A program made the position numbers and the translations under genes. The notes below the pieces were generated by a model. That model did not search any database, was not told where the DNA came from, and saw only the letters and a list, made by a program, of their open reading frames with translations. A stretch of 64,000 nt of DNA from assembly GCF_025318105.1 (NCBI RefSeq), contig NZ_JAOANI010000020.1, forward strand, positions 53,816-117,815, read 5' to 3'. This DNA comes from Venatoribacter pacificus. Its GTDB lineage: Bacteria; Pseudomonadota; Gammaproteobacteria; Pseudomonadales; Oceanobacteraceae. Positions 17,242 to 26,714 of the stretch are shown here, in pieces (position 1 is the first letter of the stretch; each line of letters begins with the position of its first letter).

Positions 17242-19740
17242 TCACTCCACCAGCTCACGTAAAACGGTCAGTGGCGCCACGGTTACGGTACGCCGCATCA
17301 GCCACATGCCCGGCAGCGCCAGCATGACCGCCGCCAGCGGTGGCAGCCATAACCACACCCAGCCCAGACCATCGTATGGCAGCGACAGCAGGCCACGGTA
17401 CAGCCCAAAACAGATCGCCTCGGCACCGAGCAATGCCAGCAACGAGGAAATAAAACCGAGCAAAGCAAATTCCGCCAGATGGCCGCGACGCAATAACGCG
17501 GTACCGGCCCCTAAGGTGCGCAACACCGCGCCTTCGCGCAGACGCTCCGGTAACGCCGCCACCAGCGACGACAGCATCACCAGCAGCGCTGCCACCAGTA
17601 CAAACAGCAGAATCAGCTCCACCGCCAGACTGACCTGACTGAGCAGCGCCTGCACCTGGCCCAGCACCACCTGCATATCCAGCAGGGTAATCCCCGGATA
17701 CTGACGAATCAGTGCCGTCAGCTGCGCCTGTGATGCCGGTGGCACATAAAAACTGGTGAGGTAATTGGCCGGCAACTGCGCCAGTACATCGGCGGAGAAC
17801 ATCATGTAAAAGTTCGGCGTCATGGTACCCCAGTCAACACTGCGGATACTGCTTACCACCGCGCTGAATTCCACCCCACCGGCACTGAATGCCAGTGTGT
17901 CACCCAGCCCGACACCCAGCCGTCCGGCCAGACGCTGCTCCAGCGATACCTGCCCACTCTCATCCAGCAGCCTTTGCCAGCTGCCCTCTTCAATGACATT
18001 AGAGGCCGGTAGTTGCTGATCCGACGTCAGCGCCAGATCGCGGTTAATTGCCGGGTCATCGGCCACCGCCAGCTCCTGCACACTGACATCATTAATGCGC
18101 AACAGGCGGCCGGGCACCATCGGGTACAGCTTCTGACTTTCCAGCCCGGCGTCCTGCAGTGACTGGCGGAAGTCATCCACTTCATAGGGCTGGATATTAA
18201 TGGCGAACACATTGGGCGCATCGTCCGGCAGGCTCGCCTGCCAGTCAGCCAGCAGATCGTTGCGCAGCGCGCCGATCACCAGCATCACCATCATGGTCAG
18301 GGCAAAGGCGAGAATCTGTCCGGCACTCTGACGGCTGTTGCGGCTCAGATGTTGCCAGGCAAAACGCCACATTAACGGCAAATCGTGCTGCGCCAGGCGC
18401 TGGCGCAAGTGCAGAATCAGACCATTCAGCACCAGCAGCATAATCACCACCAGCAAACTACCACCGCCCATCATGCCCAGCGTCATCGGCAGATCGTGTG
18501 TAAACAGGAACAGCAGCAGGGTCAAAGCGATTAACGCCAGCGAGGTAATCAACCAGCCCGATAACGGCACCGGCTGCAACTCACGGCGCAGCACCCGCAG
18601 CGGCGTCACCCGCGCCAGCGGCAGCAGATAAGGCAAGGCAAAACCGAGCAAGGTCAGCACACCGCTGCTGGCACCCAGCAGCCAGGCCGACCAGGGTGCA
18701 GCCGGTAACGGCTGCGGCACCAGTTCACCCAGAACCGCCAACAAGCCCGCCTGCAGCCCGGCCGCCAGCGCCAGACCGGCCAGCGTCGCCACCAGCCCCA
18801 GCTGCAACAGCTGTAAGGCGTAGATATTCCACACCTGTGCCCGCGCCAGACCAAAGGTACGCATCAGCGCGCTGATATCAAAATGGCGACTGGCATAGCG
18901 CTGGGCGCTGATCGCCACCGCCACACTGGCCAGCACCACCGCCAGCATGGCGGCTAAGCCCAGATAACGCCGCGCCTTATCGAGAGCGTTGGCCATCGCC
19001 TGATTGCTGTCGGCCAGTGATTCAAATGTCTGATTGGGCGCCAGATCGCGGAAGTTACGCAACTGCGCCAGTGCCTGCTCATCGCCGAGTAACAGCAAGC
19101 GCCACTTCAGGCGGCTGCCGGCAGCGGTTAAGCCGCTGGCTTCAAGATCGGCCCAGTTCATCATCAGCCGCGGCGACAGATTATAAAAATTTCCACCACG
19201 GTCACTTTCTTCAATAATCACCGCACTGAGGCGCAACCGGGTCGTACCCAGCTCAACTTCATCACCCAGTTGCGCATTCAGCAATGCCAGCAAACGCGGC
19301 TCAACCCAGGCTTCACCTGCCGCCGGGCCTTGTGCTGCGGCGAAGACGGCGGCGTTGTCGTCGGCCTGCTCACGGATGCGCAGAATACCGCGCAGCGGAT
19401 AGCCCTGATCCACCGCTTTGATCGCCGCCAGCGACATATCATCGCCATGCAACACCACCGAAGGGAAGGTCAGGGTCTGGCTGGTTTTCAGCCCCAGCTG
19501 CTGCGCCTGCTCCGTCCAGGCAGAATCAATCGGCGTGGTCGATTGCAGGCGCAGATCGGCGCCGAGTAAATCGTTGGAACGCGATTGCATGGCCAGATCA
19601 AGACGGGCACTGAACAACGCAATGGCGGTGGTAGAGGTCACGGCAATCAGCAGCGCCGCAAGAATTAACGTCAGCTCACCACTGCGCGCTTCGCGCAATA
19701 ACAGACGCAGCGATAGCAGCCATTGGCGATAGAGCGTCAT
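17242..19740 (-). CDS. ybbP: ABC exporter permease YbbP (FtsX family)
   Basis: Inner-membrane subunit of an ABC exporter of the MacB/LolC type, 832 residues. A first transmembrane helix (about 20-45) is followed by a large periplasmic domain, then paired FtsX-type permease domains (about 250-400 and 700-830), ten helices in total as in E. coli YbbP. The ATG at 19740 overlaps the stop of the ATPase gene by 4 bp (ATGA). The frame is open 15 codons further, into ybbA. Paired with YbbA and divergent from tesA, as in many Proteobacteria. The transported lipid-like or hydrophobic substrate is not established. Confidence 0.9.
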   Translation of the reverse strand: MTLYRQWLLSLRLLLREARSGELTLILAALLIAVTSTTAIALFSARLDLAMQSRSNDLLGADLRLQSTTPIDSAWTEQAQQLGLKTSQTLTFPSVVLHGDDMSLAAIKAVDQGYPLRGILRIREQADDNAAVFAAAQGPAAGEAWVEPRLLALLNAQLGDEVELGTTRLRLSAVIIEESDRGGNFYNLSPRLMMNWADLEASGLTAAGSRLKWRLLLLGDEQALAQLRNFRDLAPNQTFESLADSNQAMANALDKARRYLGLAAMLAVVLASVAVAISAQRYASRHFDISALMRTFGLARAQVWNIYALQLLQLGLVATLAGLALAAGLQAGLLAVLGELVPQPLPAAPWSAWLLGASSGVLTLLGFALPYLLPLARVTPLRVLRRELQPVPLSGWLITSLALIALTLLLFLFTHDLPMTLGMMGGGSLLVVIMLLVLNGLILHLRQRLAQHDLPLMWRFAWQHLSRNSRQSAGQILAFALTMMVMLVIGALRNDLLADWQASLPDDAPNVFAINIQPYEVDDFRQSLQDAGLESQKLYPMVPGRLLRINDVSVQELAVADDPAINRDLALTSDQQLPASNVIEEGSWQRLLDESGQVSLEQRLAGRLGVGLGDTLAFSAGGVEFSAVVSSIRSVDWGTMTPNFYMMFSADVLAQLPANYLTSFYVPPASQAQLTALIRQYPGITLLDMQVVLGQVQALLSQVSLAVELILLFVLVAALLVMLSSLVAALPERLREGAVLRTLGAGTALLRRGHLAEFALLGFISSLLALLGAEAICFGLYRGLLSLPYDGLGWVWLWLPPLAAVMLALPGMWLMRRTVTVAPLTVLRELVE

Positions 19741-20438
19741 AACGCCTCCAGCCGACCGGCGTTCATGTGCACCCGGCGCTGGCAACGTTGCGCCAGACGT
19801 TCATCGTGGGTGACCAGAACCAGGGTGGTGCCACCGGCCTGATTCAGCTCAAACAACAGGTCTTCGATTTGCGCACCGGTTGTGCTGTCGAGATTACCGG
19901 TCGGTTCATCAGCAAACAGAATCGCTGGCTTACCGGCAAAGGCGCGGGCAATAGCAACCCGCTGCTGTTCGCCGCCAGACAGTTGCGTCGGGTAATGCAG
20001 TTGTCGTTCGCCCAGGCCCACCTGAGTCAGCAGTTGCCGGGCTTCGTCACGGGCGTTGCGCACACCGCGAATCTCCAGCGGCAGCATCACGTTTTCTAAT
20101 GCCGTCAGGCCTGGCAGCAGCTGGAAGTTCTGGAACACAAAACTCACGCCTTCAGCGCGCACTGCCGCACGCTGATCTTCATCCAGCGTTCCCAGTTCAT
20201 GACCCAGTAACTCCACACTGCCCGTGGTCGGTAAATCCAGCCCGGCCATAATCCCCAGCAGAGTTGATTTACCGCTCCCGGAAGCGCCGACAATGGCCAC
20301 GCTCTCACCCGACTTGATCTCAATATTCACAGCCTGCAAGATGGTCAGCCGCTGGGCGCCGGTATCCACCACTTTGCCCAGCTGCTGAATTCGGAGAGAA
20401 AAACCGGTGTCTGCTTTATTACTGCCTGCTTCAGTCAT
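19737..20438 (-). CDS. ybbA: ABC exporter ATPase YbbA
   Basis: Cytoplasmic ATPase of the YbbAP exporter, 233 residues. It has Walker A GASGSGKST near residue 49, the LolD/MacB-type signature LSGGEQQRVAIARAF, and Walker B ILFADEPTGNLD. The ATG at 20438 gives the usual family length and has GAGG 8 nt upstream; the longer open frame up to 20699 is rejected because it runs through the start of tesA. It is translationally coupled to ybbP. Its 5' end overlaps the divergent tesA frame. Confidence 0.92.
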   Translation of the reverse strand: MTEAGSNKADTGFSLRIQQLGKVVDTGAQRLTILQAVNIEIKSGESVAIVGASGSGKSTLLGIMAGLDLPTTGSVELLGHELGTLDEDQRAAVRAEGVSFVFQNFQLLPGLTALENVMLPLEIRGVRNARDEARQLLTQVGLGERQLHYPTQLSGGEQQRVAIARAFAGKPAILFADEPTGNLDSTTGAQIEDLLFELNQAGGTTLVLVTHDERLAQRCQRRVHMNAGRLEAL

Positions 20439-21123
20439 GTGCCGAGCCTCTGTAGGAGCCTTGCTCAGGCTGTTTGTGCCGCTGTCCGTCAAAGTACTTC
20501 TTCCTTTGCCGTTGTTAATACTGCTGGCTCTGCCGCTGACTGCGCGCGCAGAACCACTCATTCTGATTGTCGGAGACAGCATTAGTGCCGGATTTGGCGT
20601 GCCGGTGCAACAGGGCTGGGTCGCTTTATTACAGAATTCGCTGCAACAACGCGTTCCCGGTGCCCGGGTAGTGAATGCCAGCATCAGTGGCGACACCACT
20701 GGCGGTGGCCTGACACGTCTGCCCGCATTGCTGCAACAGCATCAACCCGATCTGACGATCATCGAGCTGGGCGGCAACGATGGCCTGCGTGGTATACCGG
20801 TACGCGTGATCGAAAAAAACCTGCAACGTATGATCATGCTTTCCAATCAGGCAAACAGCGACGTTCTCTTGCTGGGTATGCAGATTCCGCCTAACTATGG
20901 GGCGCGATATGCCAGTGCCTTCCGCGACGTATTTTCGCAACTGGCGACACAACACAACACGCTGCTGCTGCCTTTTCTGCTGGAGGGGATCGCCACCAGA
21001 CCAGAGCTGATGCAGGCCGACGGTATTCACCCGACAGCCGCCGCGCAACCGCTGATGCGTGATGCGGTGCTTGCGGTACTGAACAATTGGTTAGAGCCAC
21101 ACCTGAGCAGCAACGGTAACTGA
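20407..21123 (+). CDS. tesA: Periplasmic GDSL esterase/thioesterase I TesA
   Basis: SGNH-hydrolase with thioesterase, lysophospholipase and arylesterase activity in the E. coli relative. Up to 238 residues; hydrophobic signal segment and cleavage near LTARA/E. All family blocks are present: IVGDSISAGFG with the nucleophilic Ser, the glycine of block II, IIELGGNDGLRG, and ADGIHPTAAAQ with the catalytic Asp and His. The GTG at 20407 has GGAGAG 8 nt upstream and would overlap ybbA head to head by 32 bp; ATG 20437 and GTG 20476 are alternatives that still leave a signal peptide. The divergent ybbAP pairing is the same as in E. coli. Confidence 0.9.
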   Translation: MSALLLPASVMCRASVGALLRLFVPLSVKVLLPLPLLILLALPLTARAEPLILIVGDSISAGFGVPVQQGWVALLQNSLQQRVPGARVVNASISGDTTGGGLTRLPALLQQHQPDLTIIELGGNDGLRGIPVRVIEKNLQRMIMLSNQANSDVLLLGMQIPPNYGARYASAFRDVFSQLATQHNTLLLPFLLEGIATRPELMQADGIHPTAAAQPLMRDAVLAVLNNWLEPHLSSNGN

Positions 21124-21192
21124 CTTCTATACTCTGTTTCTGAGGGGCCAGCCTGCATTTTCCCGGGCTCTTCAGGGTATCAGGGACAGACT

Positions 21193-23877
21193 ATGTTCAA
21201 CCGCATCACGCACACTCTGAAAGCCATGCCGCCACAGCGTATCCGCGTGCTGCTGGGGCTGCTGCTATTTGCCGTGCTGCTTCTGCTTTACCTGTTCGGC
21301 AGCTGGGAAACCAACCGCCAACGCACGCTGACCCAGCTTGAAGCACTGGTTGCCGTCGCGCAGAGCAACACGCGGCTGCTGCAGCAGCAACTTCAGCACC
21401 AGCTGCTTGATCTCAGAACCGACCTGCAAAACCACAGCACAGACTTTGATGGATTACAGTGGTTACGCCAAAAGCAAAAACCACGACCGCAACACAGCCA
21501 CCTTGCTCTTTACCATCGCGACGGCCAGCTGCTCGCCAGCTCCTTTGACAGTGCCGACCCGCAGCAGACTCCACCCGATCTCAGCAACGATGATCTGAAC
21601 CTGTTACGACACCAACAACATGCGGGTTTTGTCAGTACCGTACAGATCAATAAAGGGCACTATCTGCCCTATTGCATGCCAATGCAGCAGCAACAGACAG
21701 CGCTGATTGCTTGCCTGCTGACATCAACCAGCAGTAATGGTCTGCAATGGCAGGCCGCCGGCAGTCTGGAGCATTCCGCGCAACGTATTATCAGCGGTAA
21801 CGGCGTACTGTTAATTGCCTCGCCATTGCCGGTCAGCCGCCAGCAGATTCTGGGCAAGAACGTCAGCGAGCGACAACGTGACGACCTCAACCTGCGCACG
21901 GACGTCTATCGCGAAACCACGCTTGCTTATTTTTCGAATAAAACCGAATTCGATGGCATTAAACGCTTAGGTGTCGTCAGCTTTGATCCACAACTGCAAC
22001 TGCTGCAAATGGTTTCGCTGCCAATGGCCTCCCTGCTCAGTCTGTGGCTGGAAGATATTATCTGGCCTGTGTTATTCCTGCTCATATTGCTGGCTGGCAG
22101 CTGGCAGCTCTACCGCTACGTTCTCAGCAATACGCTGCAAAAAGAACATCGCTATTCGCAGGAAAGCCGCGCATTAGGCGAGAAAGAAAACGTTATCAAT
22201 ATGCTAATGAGCAATATCCCGGGCAGTATTTATCAAATCAGTTTGCCCGAACACCTGCTGAACTTTATTACCAGTGGCGACCTGCGCATTATTGCTGACG
22301 AAGACAGCGATCGCGCCGGACGCCAAAGCCTGCTTGCCCATATCCACCCTGATGATCAGGAAAGATACCTGCAGGAAATTGACAGCCACTGCAACAGCCG
22401 GACGCCTTATAAAATCACCTACCGGGTTCAGACTCTGCAGCACGAATTAAAATGGATTATGGACCGTGGCCAAGTGCTGTTTAATGCACAACAGCCTTAT
22501 CGCCTTGAAGGGCTGTTGATTGATATTACCGACCATACGCTGTCGCAACAGCATGTTGAGTTCCTGGCCACACGCGATCCGCTGACCGAACTGTTCAACC
22601 GTTATTATTTTAATGACGAGCTTATTAACAGCATTGAGCGCATGCAACCCAATAAAGGTAAAATTGCCCTGCTGTTTATTGATTTGGATCGCTTTAAAAC
22701 GGTTAACGATTCTCTCGGTCATCAGGTCGGAGATCGTTTGCTGAAACTGGTTGCCGACCGTTTACGTCATCTGATTGATCCTCAGTACATGATTGCCCGC
22801 TTAGGCGGCGATGAGTTTATCGTCATGGTGAGCGATCCTGAAAATTCAAAGAAAATAGAGCAGCTGGCAGACAAAATTATTAAAGCTGTGAGCCAGACCT
22901 ATAAACTTGACCACTACAAACTTTCAATCAGTTGCAGTATTGGCATCAGCGTATGCCCGGATGACTCCAGCGAGTCTTATATACTGCTGCGCAATGCCGA
23001 TACCGCGATGTATCAGGCAAAATCCCGTGGCGGTAACTGCTATCAGTTTTATACCGAAGAAATGAATCAAAAAGCGAATTCACGCTTAACCCTGGAAAAT
23101 GAATTGCGCCGTGCGGTTAAAAATCAGGAGTTTGAGCTGTACTACCAACCCCAGGTCAACACGTTTGATAACACGTTATTGGGAGCAGAAGCATTAATCC
23201 GCTGGATACACCCAAGTGCCGGTGTTGTGTCACCGGCTGATTTTATTCCTATCGCCGAGGAAACCGGGCTGATTCGTGAGATTGGTGACTGGGCATTAAT
23301 GGAAGCCTGCAAACAGTTCCGCGAATGGAATGACACGTTTTCACTGGATATGACCATTTCGGTTAACGTATCGGTACGCCAGCTGGACGATGCTTTTGTG
23401 CTGCGCACCCAGGAAATATTAAACATCAGCGGCCTTGATCCAAAATATCTGGAGCTGGAAATCACCGAAAGCCTGCTGCTGGATAATGTGCAGGAGAATT
23501 TAAGAATTCTGGATAACATCAATAAGCTGGGTGTGCGTTTTGCGATGGATGATTTCGGCACCGGCTATTCGTCACTGAGCTATCTGAAACAATTTCCGAT
23601 CAGTAAGCTGAAAATTGACCGGGCTTTTATCAATGAAATCAACAGCGACCCGGAGGACGAAGCCATTGTCCGCGCCATTATTGCTCTGGCCAAAACACTG
23701 AAACTTGAACTGGTCGCCGAAGGTGTGGAAAACCACCAGCAACTGACACTGCTGCAGGCGCTGGCGTGTGACAGTTATCAGGGATACTATTTCAGCAAGC
23801 CGGTACCGGCCGCTGTTTTTCGCCAGAATTATCTGGAACAAAGCCCGCCCGCAGAGAAAATGCTGCAGCAATACTAG
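21193..23877 (+). CDS. Membrane GGDEF-EAL c-di-GMP protein with PAS domain
   Basis: Bifunctional-type cyclic-di-GMP enzyme of 894 residues. Order: helix at about 18-38, periplasmic sensor region to about 285, second helix at about 288-308, PAS domain around 340-450, GGDEF domain from about 460, EAL domain from about 640. The cyclase motif RLGGDEF (about 534-540) is intact. The inhibitory RxxD site is absent, with D-P-Q-Y at that place. The EAL domain keeps GAEALIRW, the ITESLLLD glutamate, DDFGTGYSSLSYLK, KIDRAF and AEGVEN, so it should be an active phosphodiesterase. Stands alone between tesA and the IMPase-family gene. Signal sensed in the periplasm is unknown. Confidence 0.92.
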   Translation: MFNRITHTLKAMPPQRIRVLLGLLLFAVLLLLYLFGSWETNRQRTLTQLEALVAVAQSNTRLLQQQLQHQLLDLRTDLQNHSTDFDGLQWLRQKQKPRPQHSHLALYHRDGQLLASSFDSADPQQTPPDLSNDDLNLLRHQQHAGFVSTVQINKGHYLPYCMPMQQQQTALIACLLTSTSSNGLQWQAAGSLEHSAQRIISGNGVLLIASPLPVSRQQILGKNVSERQRDDLNLRTDVYRETTLAYFSNKTEFDGIKRLGVVSFDPQLQLLQMVSLPMASLLSLWLEDIIWPVLFLLILLAGSWQLYRYVLSNTLQKEHRYSQESRALGEKENVINMLMSNIPGSIYQISLPEHLLNFITSGDLRIIADEDSDRAGRQSLLAHIHPDDQERYLQEIDSHCNSRTPYKITYRVQTLQHELKWIMDRGQVLFNAQQPYRLEGLLIDITDHTLSQQHVEFLATRDPLTELFNRYYFNDELINSIERMQPNKGKIALLFIDLDRFKTVNDSLGHQVGDRLLKLVADRLRHLIDPQYMIARLGGDEFIVMVSDPENSKKIEQLADKIIKAVSQTYKLDHYKLSISCSIGISVCPDDSSESYILLRNADTAMYQAKSRGGNCYQFYTEEMNQKANSRLTLENELRRAVKNQEFELYYQPQVNTFDNTLLGAEALIRWIHPSAGVVSPADFIPIAEETGLIREIGDWALMEACKQFREWNDTFSLDMTISVNVSVRQLDDAFVLRTQEILNISGLDPKYLELEITESLLLDNVQENLRILDNINKLGVRFAMDDFGTGYSSLSYLKQFPISKLKIDRAFINEINSDPEDEAIVRAIIALAKTLKLELVAEGVENHQQLTLLQALACDSYQGYYFSKPVPAAVFRQNYLEQSPPAEKMLQQY

Positions 23878-23969
23878 GCTAAACATTTCTCCGGTATGAC
23901 GCAGAGCCATTCCGAAGTGCTCTGGAATACATCCAATCATCAGTGCTGACATACGCACCCAAAAACCAG

Positions 23970-24797
23970 ATGAGAGACCCATCCGTGGATAATCAAACGT
24001 TATACGATGTTGCCCTGCAGCTCGCCCGCCAGGCCGGGGAAGAAATTGCCCGTCAGCGCCATCAGCTGGATATTCAGTTTAAACAGGGAACCGAGCTGGT
24101 CACACAGGCGGATGTGGCCGCCGACCAGATTATCCGTGATGGTATTCTCTCCCGTTTTCCGCAACATCAGATTCTTTCCGAAGAGCTGGCACCGGATAAT
24201 CCGACCGATAGCGAGCATCTGTGGATTATCGACCCGATTGATGGCACCGTAAATTACGCTCACCTGCACCCGCAAGTGGCCATTTCCATTGCTTATTATC
24301 ATCAGGGCGAAGCTCAGGTCGCCGTTGTGCATAACCCGTTTCTGAACGAAACATTCAGTGCCATTAATGGCCTTGGTGCTTGGCTGAATCAACAGCCAAT
24401 TCAGTGTGCCGCAACACAGGATATGCGCCGTGCATTAATAGCCACCGGCTTTCCTTATGAAAAACACGATATTCCAAAGCTGATACAGCGTTTGCAGGCG
24501 GTACTGACACAATGTGCCGATGTGCGTCGTCTGGGCTCCGCTGCGCTGGATATTTGTTGGGTAGCCTGTGGCCGTCTGGATGGTTACTACGAAACGGTCA
24601 AACCCTGGGATTTTGCCGCCGCACAATTAATTGCCCGCGAAGCCGGAGTGCAATTTGGACACATTCATCCCGTAGCGGAGGGATTAAACCCACAGTTGGT
24701 GGGAGAGAATATTATTCTGGCCGTCCCGGCATTGTTCAGCCCGTTGCAGCAATTACTGCAACAGGCCGATGCCTTATTCGCCAGCCAGAAGAGTTAA
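23970..24797 (+). CDS. Inositol monophosphatase family protein (SuhB/CysQ-like)
   Basis: Mg-dependent phosphatase of about 275 residues. Metal-binding motifs are complete: SEEL for the first acidic site, WIIDPIDGTVNYAH for the central site, and KPWDFAAAQLIAREAG for the third. Family members dephosphorylate inositol phosphates, fructose-1,6-bisphosphate or 3'-phosphoadenosine compounds; the substrate cannot be fixed here. Start is uncertain: GTG 23943, ATG 23970 or GTG 23985, the last having GAGAG upstream. The 3' end overlaps the convergent lipase chaperone gene by 24 bp. Confidence 0.85.
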   Translation: MRDPSVDNQTLYDVALQLARQAGEEIARQRHQLDIQFKQGTELVTQADVAADQIIRDGILSRFPQHQILSEELAPDNPTDSEHLWIIDPIDGTVNYAHLHPQVAISIAYYHQGEAQVAVVHNPFLNETFSAINGLGAWLNQQPIQCAATQDMRRALIATGFPYEKHDIPKLIQRLQAVLTQCADVRRLGSAALDICWVACGRLDGYYETVKPWDFAAAQLIAREAGVQFGHIHPVAEGLNPQLVGENIILAVPALFSPLQQLLQQADALFASQKS

Positions 24798-25769
24798 GGC
24801 GGCGTTAAGACGCTTTTGCTCTGCTTCAGAAAAGTGCCGGCTGCGGTATGTTTTCAGCAGCAACTCACGGTCCTGATTCGCCAATCCCTGCAAGGCCAGC
24901 GAATCACGGTATTGCTGATAATCCTGCAAACGCTGCTGCCAGTGCTGTTGCTGCTGATCGGCTTTTGCCAGTCGTTCAGCCGCCTCCTTGCCATATTGCT
25001 GTTCACGCCATTGTTGAATATCAGCCGCTGAGGAACCCTGCTGACGCAGTTTTTGTTCCTGCTGCTGCAGCGTCAGCACTTGCTGCGATTGCTCGCGCAT
25101 CTGCTGTAACTCTTGCGGCAGACTGCTGTTCAACTCCGCCAGCTGCGCCTCATCAGCGCCCTGCGCACGCAGTTGATGACGCGCCAGCGTGTAGTTATCC
25201 ATCACTTCATCTGCCTGAAAAAACGCCTCGACCACTGGCGGCTCAAGCCATTCGCGGCGCAAGCGCTGTTGCCAGGCAACCCGTGCAGACAGCTCATCCA
25301 GCCCGGATTCTCCAACCCGCTTCTGCGCTTCGCGATCATAGTCAGCCAATGCCGCCAGATAGCCCAGATATTCATCCAGAATGTTCTCTGCCTGTGAGCG
25401 TCCGGGCTCAGGCAACCCGCGTATTTGAGCGCGCATGGTCAGCAATAAATCATCGAGCGGTACTTCGCCCTGAGCAGACAGATAAAAATCCATCCAGTGA
25501 CGCAGCTGTATATCAATAACCAACTGCCCACGATGATCGGTTCGCAGATAACCATCCACCGTGGCACCACGAAACGTCATCAGCTGTGTGGGATCAACAC
25601 CATTCTCTGGCATGGCAGCCCGCGGAGCAGCGGAATCCGCTCCGCTGCCGGTGCGCGCAGGCTGAAATTCAGCCCGCTGCACCAGAACATCGTCCTGCCA
25701 GACCGATACCAGCAGGACGACCGCCACCACCGACAGTGTTAAGCCCAGCGCACCGTGAAGTGGCTTCAT
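24774..25769 (-). CDS. lifO: Lipase-specific foldase LifO
   Basis: Membrane-anchored periplasmic chaperone that folds the secreted lipase before export through the type II system. The 331-residue protein has an N-terminal anchor helix (about 7-25), an Ala/Pro-rich linker, and the folding domain with the Lif signature region IQLRHWMDFYLSAQGE (family pattern RxxFDYxLSAxGE). The rest is a long, charged, Gln-rich helical scaffold as in known foldases. It starts 3 bp after the lipase stop, so the two are coupled. Length is typical. Confidence 0.92.
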   Translation of the reverse strand: MKPLHGALGLTLSVVAVVLLVSVWQDDVLVQRAEFQPARTGSGADSAAPRAAMPENGVDPTQLMTFRGATVDGYLRTDHRGQLVIDIQLRHWMDFYLSAQGEVPLDDLLLTMRAQIRGLPEPGRSQAENILDEYLGYLAALADYDREAQKRVGESGLDELSARVAWQQRLRREWLEPPVVEAFFQADEVMDNYTLARHQLRAQGADEAQLAELNSSLPQELQQMREQSQQVLTLQQQEQKLRQQGSSAADIQQWREQQYGKEAAERLAKADQQQQHWQQRLQDYQQYRDSLALQGLANQDRELLLKTYRSRHFSEAEQKRLNAALTLLAGE

Positions 25770-25772
25770 GGC

Positions 25773-26714
25773 TTACAACCCGATGTTTTTCAGACGATTG
25801 GCGTGGGTACGGAATACCGTCAGCGGATCGGTTTCGGTCAGATCATGCAACCCCAGAGTCTGGTTTACTTCATCCAGATGGTTCATGCGGAAATCATCAC
25901 GGATCACCATCCCCAGACGGCTGGCGCAGGAGCCGACCAGACCATCATTTTTCTCACCGGCCGGAAAGAACAGACTGGTCGTACCGGTCAGCAGATCCAG
26001 AGGATCAAGTACGTTGGTCAGCGGCTTGGCACCACTCCAAGAGTAGTAACGCACACCATTGTACTGATAGTCCCCTTCACCACAGGCCGTGGTCGGAATG
26101 CCACCCGGATGCTGCTGATTAAAGGCTGCGGTTTCGGCAAAGGTCATAGAACGCATGGACGCCAGAATATCCTGATCGTAATCACCACCGGACAGGAAGT
26201 TAATAGCGACAGCCAAAGCGTTACCCAGTGTTTTGATCAGGCCTTCAAATTCTTTCGAACCATTGGACCAGTCGTTGAGGGTTTCGGCGACCGGAGTACC
26301 ACGGTTAACACCGGCAATGGTGGTAACGGACGCTATAAGATCAGGACGCACAGAGGCCACATAACGTGTAGTCGGACCACCATGACTGTGACCGATGAGG
26401 TTAACTTTTTCGGCACCGGTAAGCGCCAGAATCTGTTCAATTTGCGGAATCAGCTGCTCGCCACGGATTTCCGGCGAATTAGAGTTGGATACGGTGGTAA
26501 CAAACACCCGGGCACCATCTTTCTGCAGGGTTTCCGGAACCTTGTACCAGTAATCAACACCCAGCAGGCTGTCAAAGCCATAAAGGCCGTGAGTCAGCAC
26601 GATGGGGTATTTGGTGGCGGTATAACCACTTTCCGGGGTTGCCGACATGGCCGACACCTGAGCCGAAAACAGCACGGCAGACAGCGCTGCCACAGAGAAT
26701 ATTTTGCTTAGCAT
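25773..26714 (-). CDS. lipA: Secreted triacylglycerol lipase (family I)
   Basis: Extracellular alpha/beta-hydrolase that cleaves triglycerides. The 313-residue precursor has a Sec signal peptide (1-22). Visible: oxyanion region THGLYGFD (41-48), nucleophile elbow GHSHGG with Ser110, acidic residue in the NDGLV segment, catalytic His in MNHLDEVNQ, and two Cys (TACGE and GSCAS) that match the conserved disulfide of subfamily I.1/I.2 lipases. It depends on the LifO foldase encoded next to it. The ATG has AAGGAACG upstream. Presence with lifO and a likely type II export route suggests growth on lipids or oils. Confidence 0.94.
   Translation of the reverse strand: MLSKIFSVAALSAVLFSAQVSAMSATPESGYTATKYPIVLTHGLYGFDSLLGVDYWYKVPETLQKDGARVFVTTVSNSNSPEIRGEQLIPQIEQILALTGAEKVNLIGHSHGGPTTRYVASVRPDLIASVTTIAGVNRGTPVAETLNDWSNGSKEFEGLIKTLGNALAVAINFLSGGDYDQDILASMRSMTFAETAAFNQQHPGGIPTTACGEGDYQYNGVRYYSWSGAKPLTNVLDPLDLLTGTTSLFFPAGEKNDGLVGSCASRLGMVIRDDFRMNHLDEVNQTLGLHDLTETDPLTVFRTHANRLKNIGL

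Noticed and set aside
16686..17327. 213-codon frame opposite the COG0523 GTPase
   Set aside because: Antisense shadow of a certain gene with no domain; likewise 24848-25519 opposite lifO and 7206-7847 in another frame of the receptor.
20439..20699. 87-codon upstream extension of ybbA
   Set aside because: Runs antisense through tesA, its sequence is not ATPase-like, and the start at 20438 gives the standard size.
25755..26711. 318-codon open frame antisense to lipA
   Set aside because: It mirrors the lipase frame almost exactly, is rich in Thr, Gly, His and Gln as expected for an antisense shadow, and has no domain; lipA itself is certain.
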